Shown: positions 1 through 6,552 of the stretch, piece by piece | Position numbering within the stretch: the first letter of the stretch is position 1 | How the letters are laid out: every line of letters begins with the position of its first letter | Source: Kiritimatiellia bacterium | GTDB taxonomy: Bacteria; Verrucomicrobiota; Kiritimatiellia; RFP12; UBA1067 | Direction: 5' to 3' | NCBI GenBank assembly: GCA_024405335.1 | Contig: JAKSOX010000041.1 | Coordinates: 1-12,083, forward strand | DNA: 12,083 nucleotides | Made by a program: the position numbers and the translations under genes | Notes under the pieces: generated by a model | What the model saw: only the letters and a program-made list of their open reading frames with translations | The model's database searches: none | What the model was told of the DNA's origin: nothing

Positions 1-216
1 CTCGCGCTGGAGGCGGCGGAACTGAAGATCGCCTACCAGAACATGATGGCGGACGCGCTGTCGGGGACGAACGCCGCGGCGGCGGCGTTCCCGCGCGAAC
101 GCGCGTTGCGCTTTTACCGCCGCGAACTGGGCGAACGTTCGGCGCACCGTTGCGTGGAGCGCATCACGCGCCTGTACGGACCAGCCGTTCCGGCGGCGCA
201 GACTTCCGCGCCATGA
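1..216 (+). CDS. C-terminal 71 residues of an unrecognised protein (5' truncated by window edge)
   Basis: Frame 1 is open from the first base to TGA at 214-216. The visible part is rich in Ala and Arg and looks largely helical, with a basic stretch (FPRERALRFYRRELG at about residues 34-48) and a short Pro/Ala/Gln/Ser tail. No catalytic motif or membrane segment is seen in this fragment, so no function is given. Its stop overlaps the start of the next gene as ATGA at 213-216, the usual sign of translational coupling, so the two are probably in one operon. That this is a real coding frame is inferred from the overlap and from composition matching its neighbours. Confidence 0.6.
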   Translation, partial: LALEAAELKIAYQNMMADALSGTNAAAAAFPRERALRFYRRELGERSAHRCVERITRLYGPAVPAAQTSAP

Positions 217-590
217 CGCGCTTGCGGAAAGAACTCGAGTCGCGTGTGGACCGCGTCGTGCGCGCGACAAAGGCGGCGTTGCCGTCGGATTTGCGCACGT
301 TGGCCGAGCGCGTGCCCGTGTATTGCGAATGGAACGTCGCCGCACATTGGCTCGAAGACGGCGTGATGCCGGATTCGATGGGGCTTTTCAGCGGGCCGTC
401 GCTTGCGGACCCCGAAGATCCCGATTGCTTCGAGATGCCGCGCATTACGCTTTTCCTCGCGGAGTTGTGGCGTTTTTGCGAAGAGGACTTCGCGGCCTTC
501 GACGAAGAAGCACGCGTCACCTACGTGCATGAATTCGGGCACTACCTCGGACTCGAAGAGGAGGATCTTGCCGCGCGCGGCCTGTTGTAG
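213..590 (+). CDS. Zincin-like minimal metallopeptidase (TTHA0227/DUF1025-type)
   Basis: A 125-residue soluble protein with no signal peptide. It carries HEFGH at residues 106-110, then Gly113 and Glu116, giving the pattern HExxHxxGxxE. His106 and His110 would bind zinc, Glu107 would be the general base, and acidic residue 116 sits where the family usually has Asp or Glu as third ligand. Upstream, MGLFSG (56-61) and MPRITLF (75-81) match the usual spacing of the minimal zincin family PF06262, whose members are typically 110-140 residues. Substrates of this family are poorly known. The open frame extends upstream to 150, but ATG 213 is preferred because it gives family length and an ATGA overlap with the previous gene. 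No Shine-Dalgarno precedes it, as expected for a coupled start. The motif sits 15 residues from the C-terminus. Confidence 0.85.
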   Translation: MTRLRKELESRVDRVVRATKAALPSDLRTLAERVPVYCEWNVAAHWLEDGVMPDSMGLFSGPSLADPEDPDCFEMPRITLFLAELWRFCEEDFAAFDEEARVTYVHEFGHYLGLEEEDLAARGLL

Positions 591-627
591 CCCGGCAAAA
601 ACCGCTTGCCAAAGCCGGGTGCGTTTT
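591..627 (+). terminator. Possible intrinsic terminator after the metallopeptidase gene
   Basis: Directly after the TAG stop, CCCGGC (591-596) pairs perfectly with GCCGGG (614-619) across a 17-nt loop, followed by TGCGTTTT ending at 627. The stem is only 6 bp and the loop is long, so it is a modest terminator. The -35 element of the next promoter lies inside the loop, so the two signals are superimposed. Confidence 0.45.
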
Positions 628-635
628 GCTATGAT
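606..635 (+). promoter_or_regulatory. Sigma70-type promoter for the hexose operon, extended -10
   Basis: TTGCCA (606-611) is followed after 18 nt by TATGAT (630-635). A TG at 627-628 one base before the -10 makes it an extended -10 element. The expected transcription start is at about 641-643. It lies 48 nt upstream of the hexokinase ATG and is the only clear promoter for the four-gene operon. No operator-like repeat is evident beyond a weak GCGG/CCGC hairpin at 650-661 in the leader. Confidence 0.65.
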
Positions 636-642
636 TCCAGAC

Positions 643-696
643 ATGAACAGCGGAATACCGCAAGAAAGGATAGTTGAGGACCATGCAGACACCTGA
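643..696 (+). other. Candidate 17-codon leader ORF overlapping the hexokinase start
   Basis: An ATG at 643, exactly 7 nt after the -10 element, opens a 17-codon frame ending with TGA at 694-696. That stop is 11 nt inside the hexokinase gene, in another frame. If the transcript starts at about 642-643 this frame would be translated from a leaderless end. The peptide begins MNSGIPQERI and has no run of codons suggesting attenuation. The evidence is positional only; it could be chance. Confidence 0.25.
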
Positions 697-1990
697 AGAA
701 TTCCTCGAAGCCAACGGCTTCGTGTCCGGCGCGCTTGACCGCGACGCGCTTGTTGCGACTTTTCTCAAGGAAATGGAGGCCGGGCTTGCCGGGGAGGCGT
801 CTTCCCTGCGCATGATTCCGAGCTACGTTTCGCCCGACGGCGCGATCAAGCGCGACACGCCCGTGTCCGTGCTGGACGCCGGCGGCACGAACCTCCGCGG
901 CGCGACGGTGGCGTTTCCCGCGGGCGGCACCGCGGCGGTGATCGAGCACAAGGAAAAAGGCGCCATGCCCGGCACCGCGGGCCGCGTCACGCCGGACGAG
1001 TTCTACAACACATTCGCGGACCACCTGAAGCGCACGAAGCCGTTCGCGCAGGATCCGGCGATCGGCTTCTGCTTTTCGTACGCGTGCGAGACGTCGCCGG
1101 ACGGCGACGCGAAGCTCCTGCACTGGACGAAGGAGATCCAGGCGCCCGAGATCGTCGGGCAGTGGGTCGGCTCCGAGCTCAAGAAGCGGCTCGACTTCAC
1201 GCCTTCCAAGCTCTTCGTGCTGAACGACACGGTGACGACGCTGCTGGCCGGCAAGGCGTGCGAAAAGCCGGGCGAGCGCTTCAGCGCGTACATCGGCTTC
1301 ATTCTCGGCACGGGCACGAACGTCGCCTACGTGCAGAAGAACGACGGCATTGCGAAGCTCGCGGGCAAGGTCGATCCCGCCGGCGCGATGGTGATCAACT
1401 CCGAGTCCGGCGCGTTCGACAAGATCGAGCAGAGCGCGTTCGACAAGGCGATGGACGCGAAAACGAACAACGCCGGCAAGCAGGTTTTCGAGAAGATGAT
1501 CGCGGGCGCGTACCTGGGGCCGCTCGGACTCGAAGTGTTCAAGGCCGCGGCGAAGGCGGGCTTCTTCACGAAGGAGGCCGCGCAGCGCGTGCAGTCCCTG
1601 GCGTCGCTCGAGTCGATGCATTTGGACAACTTCTGCGCGAAGTTCGACAACGGCAAGCCCAATCCGCTGGACGCCGTGTTCGCGGACGAGGCCGACCGCG
1701 CGACGGCGCGGCGTCTGGCGACGCCGATTTTCGAGCGCGCCGCGATCCTGACGGCGATCCACCTCGGCGCCTTCATCGTGAAGACGGGCGGCGGCACCGA
1801 CAAGACGGCGCCGGTGTGCGTGTGCATCGACGGCTCCACCTACTACAAGACGCGCGTCGTGTCGTTCCCGCAGGTGGTGCAGAACGAACTCGACCGCATG
1901 ATGGGCAAGCGCAACCTCGCGTTCGCGCTCACGGTGTGCCCGGACGACGCCCCGATGGTGGGCGCCGCGGTCGCCGCGCTTCTGAAATGA
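683..1990 (+). CDS. Hexokinase, eukaryote-type (hexokinase I/II fold)
   Basis: A 435-residue cytoplasmic kinase predicted to phosphorylate glucose (perhaps other hexoses) at C6 with ATP. Family motifs occur in order: phosphate-binding LDAGGTNLR (64-72), GFCFSYACE (128-136) then LHWTK with catalytic-region Lys150, FVLNDTVTTLLAG (178-190) with catalytic Asp182, ILGTGTN (207-213), INSESG (238-243) with sugar-binding Glu241, FEKMIAGAYLGP (269-280), and nucleotide-site CIDGS (381-385). Length equals one eukaryotic hexokinase half, about 450 residues. It is not a ROK-family or GlcK-type bacterial glucokinase. ATG 683 is preferred to the upstream TTG 674. Its spacing is unusual: AAGGA at 666-670 is 12 nt away, and GAGGA at 676-680 is only 2 nt away. 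First gene of the operon; galK follows after 49 nt. Confidence 0.9.
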   Translation: MQTPEEFLEANGFVSGALDRDALVATFLKEMEAGLAGEASSLRMIPSYVSPDGAIKRDTPVSVLDAGGTNLRGATVAFPAGGTAAVIEHKEKGAMPGTAGRVTPDEFYNTFADHLKRTKPFAQDPAIGFCFSYACETSPDGDAKLLHWTKEIQAPEIVGQWVGSELKKRLDFTPSKLFVLNDTVTTLLAGKACEKPGERFSAYIGFILGTGTNVAYVQKNDGIAKLAGKVDPAGAMVINSESGAFDKIEQSAFDKAMDAKTNNAGKQVFEKMIAGAYLGPLGLEVFKAAAKAGFFTKEAAQRVQSLASLESMHLDNFCAKFDNGKPNPLDAVFADEADRATARRLATPIFERAAILTAIHLGAFIVKTGGGTDKTAPVCVCIDGSTYYKTRVVSFPQVVQNELDRMMGKRNLAFALTVCPDDAPMVGAAVAALLK

Positions 1991-2039
1991 CGTCGGACAC
2001 GGGACGACGGACGGTTTCATCCAGACAAAGGGGAAAAAG

Positions 2040-3212
2040 ATGCTGAATCAGGAAATCCATGACGAACTGGTCGCCAAGTTCGAAAAGCAGTACGGCGAAA
2101 AACCGACGGTCGTGGCGTACGCGCCGGGCCGCATCGAGGTGCTCGGAAACCACACGGACTACAACGAAGGGTTCGTGTTCTCCGCGGCGATCGACAAAGG
2201 CACGTTCTTCGCGGCCGCGCCGAGCGCGGACGACGTGGTGCGCCTCACGGCGGGCGACCTCATGAAGGAAGTGACCTACAAACTCGCCGATTGCGCCAAG
2301 CGCGACGAAGACACGTGGCAGAACTACGTGAACGGCACGTTCCACTGGCTCTTCGACGGCGAGCCCGCGAAGGCCGGGCACGGCTGGAAGGGCATGTTCC
2401 TCGGCAACATTCCGCTCGGCGCGGGACTTTCCTCTTCCGCCGCGCTCGAGATGTGCACGGCGCTGGCGCTCTCCAAGCTCTACGGCGTCGAGAAGGACAA
2501 GGTGACGCTTGCGAAGATCGGCCAGAAGGCGGAACACACGTTCGCCGGCTGCCCGTGCGGTCTGCTGGACCAGGCGAGTTCGCTTTTCGGCGTGAAGGGC
2601 GGGCTGGTGAAGAGCGATTTCCGCTCCTGCACGTTCGAAACCGTTCCGCTCGGCGACAAGGTGGCGTTCATGATGGTGAAGTCCAACGCCAAGCACGCGC
2701 TGGTGGACGGCGCGTACGCGAGCCGCCGCAAGGCGTGCGAAGACGCGGCCGCGTTCTTCAAGGGCAAGCTCCGCCATCCCGTCACGCATCTGCGCGACGT
2801 CACCACGGCCGAGTGGGTGCTCTACAAGGAAGGACTCGACGAGACGCAGGCGAAGCGCGCGCTCCACCCGATCGGCGAGGACGAACGCGTGCTGCTGGGC
2901 GCGCAGCTCCTCGACAAGGGCGACGTGGCGGGCTTCGGCGCGCTGATGTTCGACTCGCACGAGTCGAGCCGCAACTGGTTCGAGAACTCCTGCGCGGAAC
3001 TCGACACGATCGTGGACGCGGCGAAGAAGATCCCCGAGGTCTACGGCGCGCGTCTTTCCGGCGGCGGATTCGGCGGCAGCTGCTGCCTGCTGGTGGATCC
3101 AGCGGCGGCGGACAAGATCGCGGCGGCGATCTCGGCCGAATACAAGGCGGCGTACGGCGACGAGCCGACGTGCGCGGTGATTCCGCCGAGCGAAGGCGCC
3201 CATCTCGTGTAA
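2040..3212 (+). CDS. galK: Galactokinase (GHMP family), variant signature
   Basis: A 390-residue cytoplasmic GHMP kinase, predicted to convert galactose and ATP to galactose 1-phosphate, the first committed Leloir step. Motif 1 is GRIEVLGNHTDYN (30-42), the ATP-binding glycine-rich motif 2 is PLGAGLSSSAALE (125-137), the catalytic Asp is in CGLLDQ (Asp177), the Tyr-Arg-Arg segment GAYASRRKAC is at 224-233, and motif 3 GARLSGGGFGG is at 336-346. Length is normal. The oddity is in motif 1: the usual N and E of GRxNxIGEHxDY appear exchanged (Glu33, Asn37). The Glu at that place contacts the sugar in known galactokinases, so the preferred substrate may differ. Shine-Dalgarno AAAGGGG (2027-2033) lies 6 nt before ATG. 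Neighbouring galM and a hexose symporter support galactose; another hexose derivative is the alternative. Confidence 0.88.
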   Translation: MLNQEIHDELVAKFEKQYGEKPTVVAYAPGRIEVLGNHTDYNEGFVFSAAIDKGTFFAAAPSADDVVRLTAGDLMKEVTYKLADCAKRDEDTWQNYVNGTFHWLFDGEPAKAGHGWKGMFLGNIPLGAGLSSSAALEMCTALALSKLYGVEKDKVTLAKIGQKAEHTFAGCPCGLLDQASSLFGVKGGLVKSDFRSCTFETVPLGDKVAFMMVKSNAKHALVDGAYASRRKACEDAAAFFKGKLRHPVTHLRDVTTAEWVLYKEGLDETQAKRALHPIGEDERVLLGAQLLDKGDVAGFGALMFDSHESSRNWFENSCAELDTIVDAAKKIPEVYGARLSGGGFGGSCCLLVDPAAADKIAAAISAEYKAAYGDEPTCAVIPPSEGAHLV

Positions 3213-3252
3213 TCAACCGTTCCAAATCCGAATTCCAAGAAAGGAAAAAACA

Positions 3253-4554
3253 ATGTCTCAGGAAAACAAGCAGGGCGGGAACGTGCTCGCCATCGGCATC
3301 ATGTTCGCGCTCTTTTTCGCGATCGCGTTCGTGACCAACTTCGCCAGCTCCATGGGCGTCATCGCCAAGAGCCAGTTCAACGCGTCGAACGCGCTTTCGC
3401 AGCTCGGCAACGCGGCGAACTTCATCGCCTATCTGTTCATGGGCATTCCGGGCGGCCTCATCCTGAAGCGCAAGGGCTACAAGTTCACGGCGCTCACGGC
3501 CGTGGCGGTCGGTTTCGCCGGCGTGGGCGTGCAGCTCGCGTCCGGCTACATCGGCTCCTTCCCCGTGTACGTGGCCGGCGCGTTCATCGCGGGCTTCTCG
3601 ATGTGCATGCTCAACCTCGTGACGAATCCGCTGCTGAACACGCTCGGCGGCGGCGGCAACCGCGGCAACCAGCTCGTGCAGTTCGGCTGCTCGCTGAACT
3701 CCGTGGGCGCCACGCTTTCCCCGATCATCCTCGGCATGCTCATCGGCGAAATCACCAAGGACACTGCGTTCTCCAACGCGGCTCCCGCGCTGATGATCGC
3801 GATGGGCATCTTCGCCGCGGCGTTCGTGGTGGTGGCGTTGTCGAAGATCCCCGAGCCGCACATGGAAACGGCGGAGGAGAAGGCGGCGCGCCTTTCTGGC
3901 CAGACGAGCGTCCTCAAGGACGTCGCCGCCACGCTCAAGTTCCGCCACTTCACGCTCGGCGCGCTGGCGATCTTCTTCTACATCGTCATCGAAGTTGGCG
4001 TTCCTTCCATGGGCAACCTCTACATGACGGAATGCGTCAAGAACGAGGCGGGCGACATCGTGTCGAAGGGCCCGGGCTACGTGGGCGGAGCGATCGCCGG
4101 CGCGGTGTGCGGCGCGTATTGGTTCTGCATGATGATCGGCCGCATTCTGGGCGGCGTCGTGGGCGGCAAGTTCTCGAGCCGCGCGCAGGTGTCGTTTCTG
4201 GCGACCGCCGGCATCTGTCTGCTGCTCGCGACGATGTTCGCGCCCGTGAAGATGATCACGCTGTTCGGCTACCAGTTCCCGCTGTCGATGGCGTTCATGG
4301 TGGCCGTGGGCCTTTGCACGTCCGTCATGTGGGGCGGCATCTTCAACATGGCGGCCGAGGGGCTCGGCAAGTACGTGCCGATGGGTTCGGGCATCTTCAT
4401 GGCGATGGTGTTCGGCGGCGTGCTCATTCCCGTGCAGGGCTACCTCGCGGACAAGATCGGCATCCTGTCGAGCTACTGGCTGTCGATCGCGCTGCTGGCG
4501 TACGTGCTGTTCTACGCGCTGATCGGTTCCCGCGTTTCCAAGCGCGCCGAGTAA
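3253..4554 (+). CDS. MFS hexose:H+ symporter, FHS (FucP/GluP-like) family
   Basis: A 433-residue inner-membrane protein with about 12 hydrophobic segments in two halves, split by a charged loop at about residues 198-230. It should import glucose and/or galactose with protons. Signs of the fucose-galactose-glucose symporter family are GIPGGLILKRKGYK (64-77), the loop 2-3 motif; LNLVTNPLLNT (120-130); LVQFGCSLNSVGA (141-153), matching the FucP pattern of Q, N and G in the middle of the N-terminal half; an intramembrane Glu in IVIEVGVPS (244-252); and a final GVLIPVQGYLAD (389-400). Substrate is inferred from the flanking galK, galM and hexokinase; fucose is less likely because no fucose enzymes are present. 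Shine-Dalgarno AAAGGA (3240-3245) is 7 nt before ATG. The gaps to galK (40 nt) and to galM (10 nt) indicate one operon. Confidence 0.85.
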   Translation: MSQENKQGGNVLAIGIMFALFFAIAFVTNFASSMGVIAKSQFNASNALSQLGNAANFIAYLFMGIPGGLILKRKGYKFTALTAVAVGFAGVGVQLASGYIGSFPVYVAGAFIAGFSMCMLNLVTNPLLNTLGGGGNRGNQLVQFGCSLNSVGATLSPIILGMLIGEITKDTAFSNAAPALMIAMGIFAAAFVVVALSKIPEPHMETAEEKAARLSGQTSVLKDVAATLKFRHFTLGALAIFFYIVIEVGVPSMGNLYMTECVKNEAGDIVSKGPGYVGGAIAGAVCGAYWFCMMIGRILGGVVGGKFSSRAQVSFLATAGICLLLATMFAPVKMITLFGYQFPLSMAFMVAVGLCTSVMWGGIFNMAAEGLGKYVPMGSGIFMAMVFGGVLIPVQGYLADKIGILSSYWLSIALLAYVLFYALIGSRVSKRAE

Positions 4555-4564
4555 AGGAGCCGAC

Positions 4565-5605
4565 ATGATCGCGCAGAAGCTTTTCGGCACCACGAAAAAC
4601 GGACGCGACGTGACCGCCTACATCCTTGCGGGTGCGGGCGGTCTTGTCATGGAGGTCCTCGACTGGGGCGGCCGCGTCAACCGCATCACGTATCCCGACG
4701 GACGCGACGTGGTGATCGGCTTCGATTCGCCCGCGGGCTGGGAGGACGGCGACCCCTACTACGGGTGCCTCATCGGCCGCTACGCGAACCGCATCGCGAA
4801 CGGCAAGTTTTCGCTGGACGGCAAGGACTACGTGCTCGCGTGCAACAACTTCCCGGCCGGCATCGGCTGCGCGCTGCACGGTTCCGACGGCGGTTGGCAC
4901 GACCGCGTCTGGAAGGCAGAGCCGTTCGAGAAGGGGACGGACGTCGGAATCGTCCTTTCGCTCACGTCGCCGGACGGCGAGGGCGGGTTCCCGGGCGAAG
5001 TGCGCGTGAAGGTGACGTACACGCTCACGGCGGAAAACACGTGGCGCGTCGACTACGCGGCGGAATCGAGCGCGGCCACGCCGTTCGCGATGACGCAGCA
5101 CGTCTACTTCAACTTCAAGGGCGAGGCGGGCGGCTCCGTGGAGGACCACGAGCTCGCCGTGTGCGCGGCGAACTACGCTCCGTGCGACGCGGGGCAGATT
5201 CCGCGGAAAATCGCGCCCGTCGCCGGCACGCCGTTCGACTTCACGACGCCGCATCTCGTGGGCGAGCGCATCGACGCGGACGACGAGGTGCTCAAGTTCG
5301 GCAAGGGCTACGACCATTGTTGGGTGATTGACGGCGAGGGCTTCCGCAAGGCGGCAGAACTGAAGGGCGCCGGCAAGAAGCTCGAGGTGTGGACCACCGA
5401 ACCGGCCATGCAGATCTACACGGGCAACTGGATTCCGGACGGCTATCCCGCCAAAGGCGCGGACAAGCTTTCCTGCCGTTGCGGCATCGCGCTCGAGACG
5501 GGCAAAATCCCGGACGCGCCGAACAATCCGGCCTTTCCGAACGCGATTCTGCGGCCCGGAGAAAAATTCGCCTCGACGACGGAATTTCGTTTCTCCCGAC
5601 CTTGA
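4565..5605 (+). CDS. galM: Aldose 1-epimerase (galactose mutarotase)
   Basis: A 346-residue enzyme converting beta- to alpha-hexose, which supplies the alpha-galactose that galactokinase needs. Family motifs in order: GRYANRIANGKF (71-82) with Arg76, LHGSDGGWHDRVW (104-116) with His105, SPDGEGGFPGE (135-145), TQHVYFNF (177-184) with the catalytic acid His179, GYDHCW (248-253) with Asp250, and ALETGKIPDAPNN (309-321) with the catalytic base Glu311, then FPNAILRPGEKF. All expected catalytic residues are present and length is typical. There is no signal peptide, so it should act in the cytoplasm. The Shine-Dalgarno AAAGGAG (4553-4559) overlaps the stop codon of the transporter, so the two are tightly coupled. 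The gene closes the hexose operon; the next promoter overlaps its stop codon. Confidence 0.92.
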   Translation: MIAQKLFGTTKNGRDVTAYILAGAGGLVMEVLDWGGRVNRITYPDGRDVVIGFDSPAGWEDGDPYYGCLIGRYANRIANGKFSLDGKDYVLACNNFPAGIGCALHGSDGGWHDRVWKAEPFEKGTDVGIVLSLTSPDGEGGFPGEVRVKVTYTLTAENTWRVDYAAESSAATPFAMTQHVYFNFKGEAGGSVEDHELAVCAANYAPCDAGQIPRKIAPVAGTPFDFTTPHLVGERIDADDEVLKFGKGYDHCWVIDGEGFRKAAELKGAGKKLEVWTTEPAMQIYTGNWIPDGYPAKGADKLSCRCGIALETGKIPDAPNNPAFPNAILRPGEKFASTTEFRFSRP

Positions 5606-5630
5606 CTTCGCATGCGGGAAAGTGTATTAT
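5602..5630 (+). promoter_or_regulatory. Sigma70-type promoter for the secreted repeat protein
   Basis: TTGACT (5602-5607, overlapping the galM TGA) is followed after 17 nt by TATTAT (5625-5630). The expected start is near 5637, giving a leader of about 37 nt with AAAAGGA at 5660-5665. The -10 sits inside a small perfect palindrome (GTAT-T-ATAC, 5624-5632), nested in GCGGG (5614-5618) / CCCGC (5632-5636). It could be an operator or chance. Confidence 0.7.
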
Positions 5631-5673
5631 ACCCGCGAATTTGCACATACCATTTCATCAAAAGGAAAAACAC

Positions 5674-6396
5674 ATGAGCATCAAAAAAATTCTGGCTGTC
5701 TGCGCGGCCATGGCCGTTGTCGGCGCTTTCGCCGACGAGGCGGAAACCGAATCCGAAATCGACTACGGTCCCAAGTCCTACGGGTGGACGTGCGTCGCCC
5801 TCGGCGTCGCCACGCCCGTGCAGTTGCCGTGGGGTCTCAACAAGTGGGACGTGTTCGGGCTCGACCTCAATCTCGGCTATTCCGACGCGCCGCGCATGTA
5901 CGGTTGGCAGTTTGCCTTGGGCGCCAACACGGCCCGCAAGGACTTCGGCGGTCTCGCCACGGCGATCGGGTTCAACTATTCGGCCAAAGACGCGTACGGC
6001 CTCGACCTCGCGCTGTTCAACTTGAACTCCCTCGAGTTCTACGGCTTGGGCGTCGACGCGTTCTCGAAGAACAACGCGTTCTACGGCGTGTCCGCCGACC
6101 TGCTCGGCAATTTCACGGAGAAAGAGTTTGTCGGTTTTGAAGTCGCGGGTCTCGCGAACGTGAACAACGGAGACATGTATGGCGTGCAGGCGGCGATCGT
6201 AGCCAACCTCACGCGCCGCGTGCACGGCCTGTCCGTCGCCTGCATCTACAACCAGACCGATCTCCTGTGGGGATGCCAGATCGGTCTTGTGAACATGGCG
6301 TTCAAGTGCGATCACGGCTTCCAGATCGGTCTCATCAACGTGATCATGGACAATCAGGTTCCGTTTCTTCCGATTGTCAACGGCTATTTCAATTGA
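5674..6396 (+). CDS. Secreted/outer-surface repeat protein, LA_2272-like
   Basis: A 240-residue precursor. Residues 1-20 form a classic signal peptide (basic MSIKK, hydrophobic core, AFA before Asp21). From about 61 to 225 the mature protein consists of about eleven repeats of 14-17 residues, each opening with an aromatic or His residue plus Gly (YGWQFAL, YGLDLAL, YGVQAAI, WGCQIGLVN, HGFQIGLIN) and usually holding an Asn near its end. The last repeats and the ending PFLPIVNGYFN resemble the LA_2272 surface-repeat family known from Leptospira and gut bacteria. Alternating small and hydrophobic residues suggest beta strands, perhaps an outer-membrane barrel or a solenoid. Function is unknown. 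ATG 5674 is chosen for its AAAAGGA 8 nt upstream and the signal peptide. It has its own strong promoter and appears monocistronic or co-transcribed with the tRNA 22 nt downstream. Confidence 0.75.
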   Translation: MSIKKILAVCAAMAVVGAFADEAETESEIDYGPKSYGWTCVALGVATPVQLPWGLNKWDVFGLDLNLGYSDAPRMYGWQFALGANTARKDFGGLATAIGFNYSAKDAYGLDLALFNLNSLEFYGLGVDAFSKNNAFYGVSADLLGNFTEKEFVGFEVAGLANVNNGDMYGVQAAIVANLTRRVHGLSVACIYNQTDLLWGCQIGLVNMAFKCDHGFQIGLINVIMDNQVPFLPIVNGYFN

Positions 6397-6418
6397 GCCG
6401 ACCGAGTGTCGCGTCCAT

Positions 6419-6495
6419 GCGACTGTAGCTCAATTGGATAGAGCGTTGGCCTCCGAAGCCGAAGGTTGCTGGTTCGATCCCAGTCAGTCGCACCA
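6419..6495 (+). tRNA. tRNA-Arg (anticodon CCG), CCA encoded
   Basis: A full cloverleaf can be drawn. The acceptor stem is GCGACTG (6419-6425) with CAGTCGC (6485-6491). The D arm is GCTC/GAGC (6428-6444). The anticodon stem is TTGGC/GCCGA with loop CTCCGAA and anticodon CCG at 6453-6455. The T arm is GCTGG-TTCGATC-CCAGT (6468-6484). The discriminator is A6492 and CCA is encoded at 6493-6495. It reads CGG codons. No convincing promoter lies in the 22 nt after the preceding gene, so it may be processed from that transcript. An intrinsic terminator follows. Confidence 0.97.
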
Positions 6496-6507
6496 TGTCG
6501 ATGGCGG

Positions 6508-6533
6508 AACCCCGAGTGAAATCGGGGTTTCTT
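6508..6533 (+). terminator. Intrinsic terminator after tRNA-Arg(CCG)
   Basis: AACCCCGA (6508-6515) pairs perfectly with TCGGGGTT (6522-6529) over the 6-nt loop GTGAAA, and the stem runs into TTTCTT. An 8-bp GC-core stem with a U-rich tail 12 nt after the CCA end is a textbook terminator. It separates the tRNA from the dehydrogenase gene. Confidence 0.9.
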
Positions 6534-6552
6534 GTTAGCAGGGGGAATGGCA

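Noticed and set aside
650..661. GCGG/CCGC hairpin in the hexokinase leader as a riboswitch or operator
   Set aside because: The stem is only 4 bp and the leader is about 40 nt, too short for a known riboswitch.
629..4593. Other long - strand open frames opposite hexokinase, galK and the transporter
   Set aside because: They have the same low-complexity Arg/His/Glu composition, no ribosome sites, and lie wholly antisense to well-supported genes.
6397..6418. A dedicated promoter for tRNA-Arg(CCG)
   Set aside because: TTGTCA at 6374-6379 has no acceptable -10 at the right spacing, and TATTTC at 6385 lacks a -35.
6419..6533. tRNA-Arg as an integration site for a mobile element
   Set aside because: No integrase, no repeated tRNA 3' end and no shift in base composition are seen on either side.
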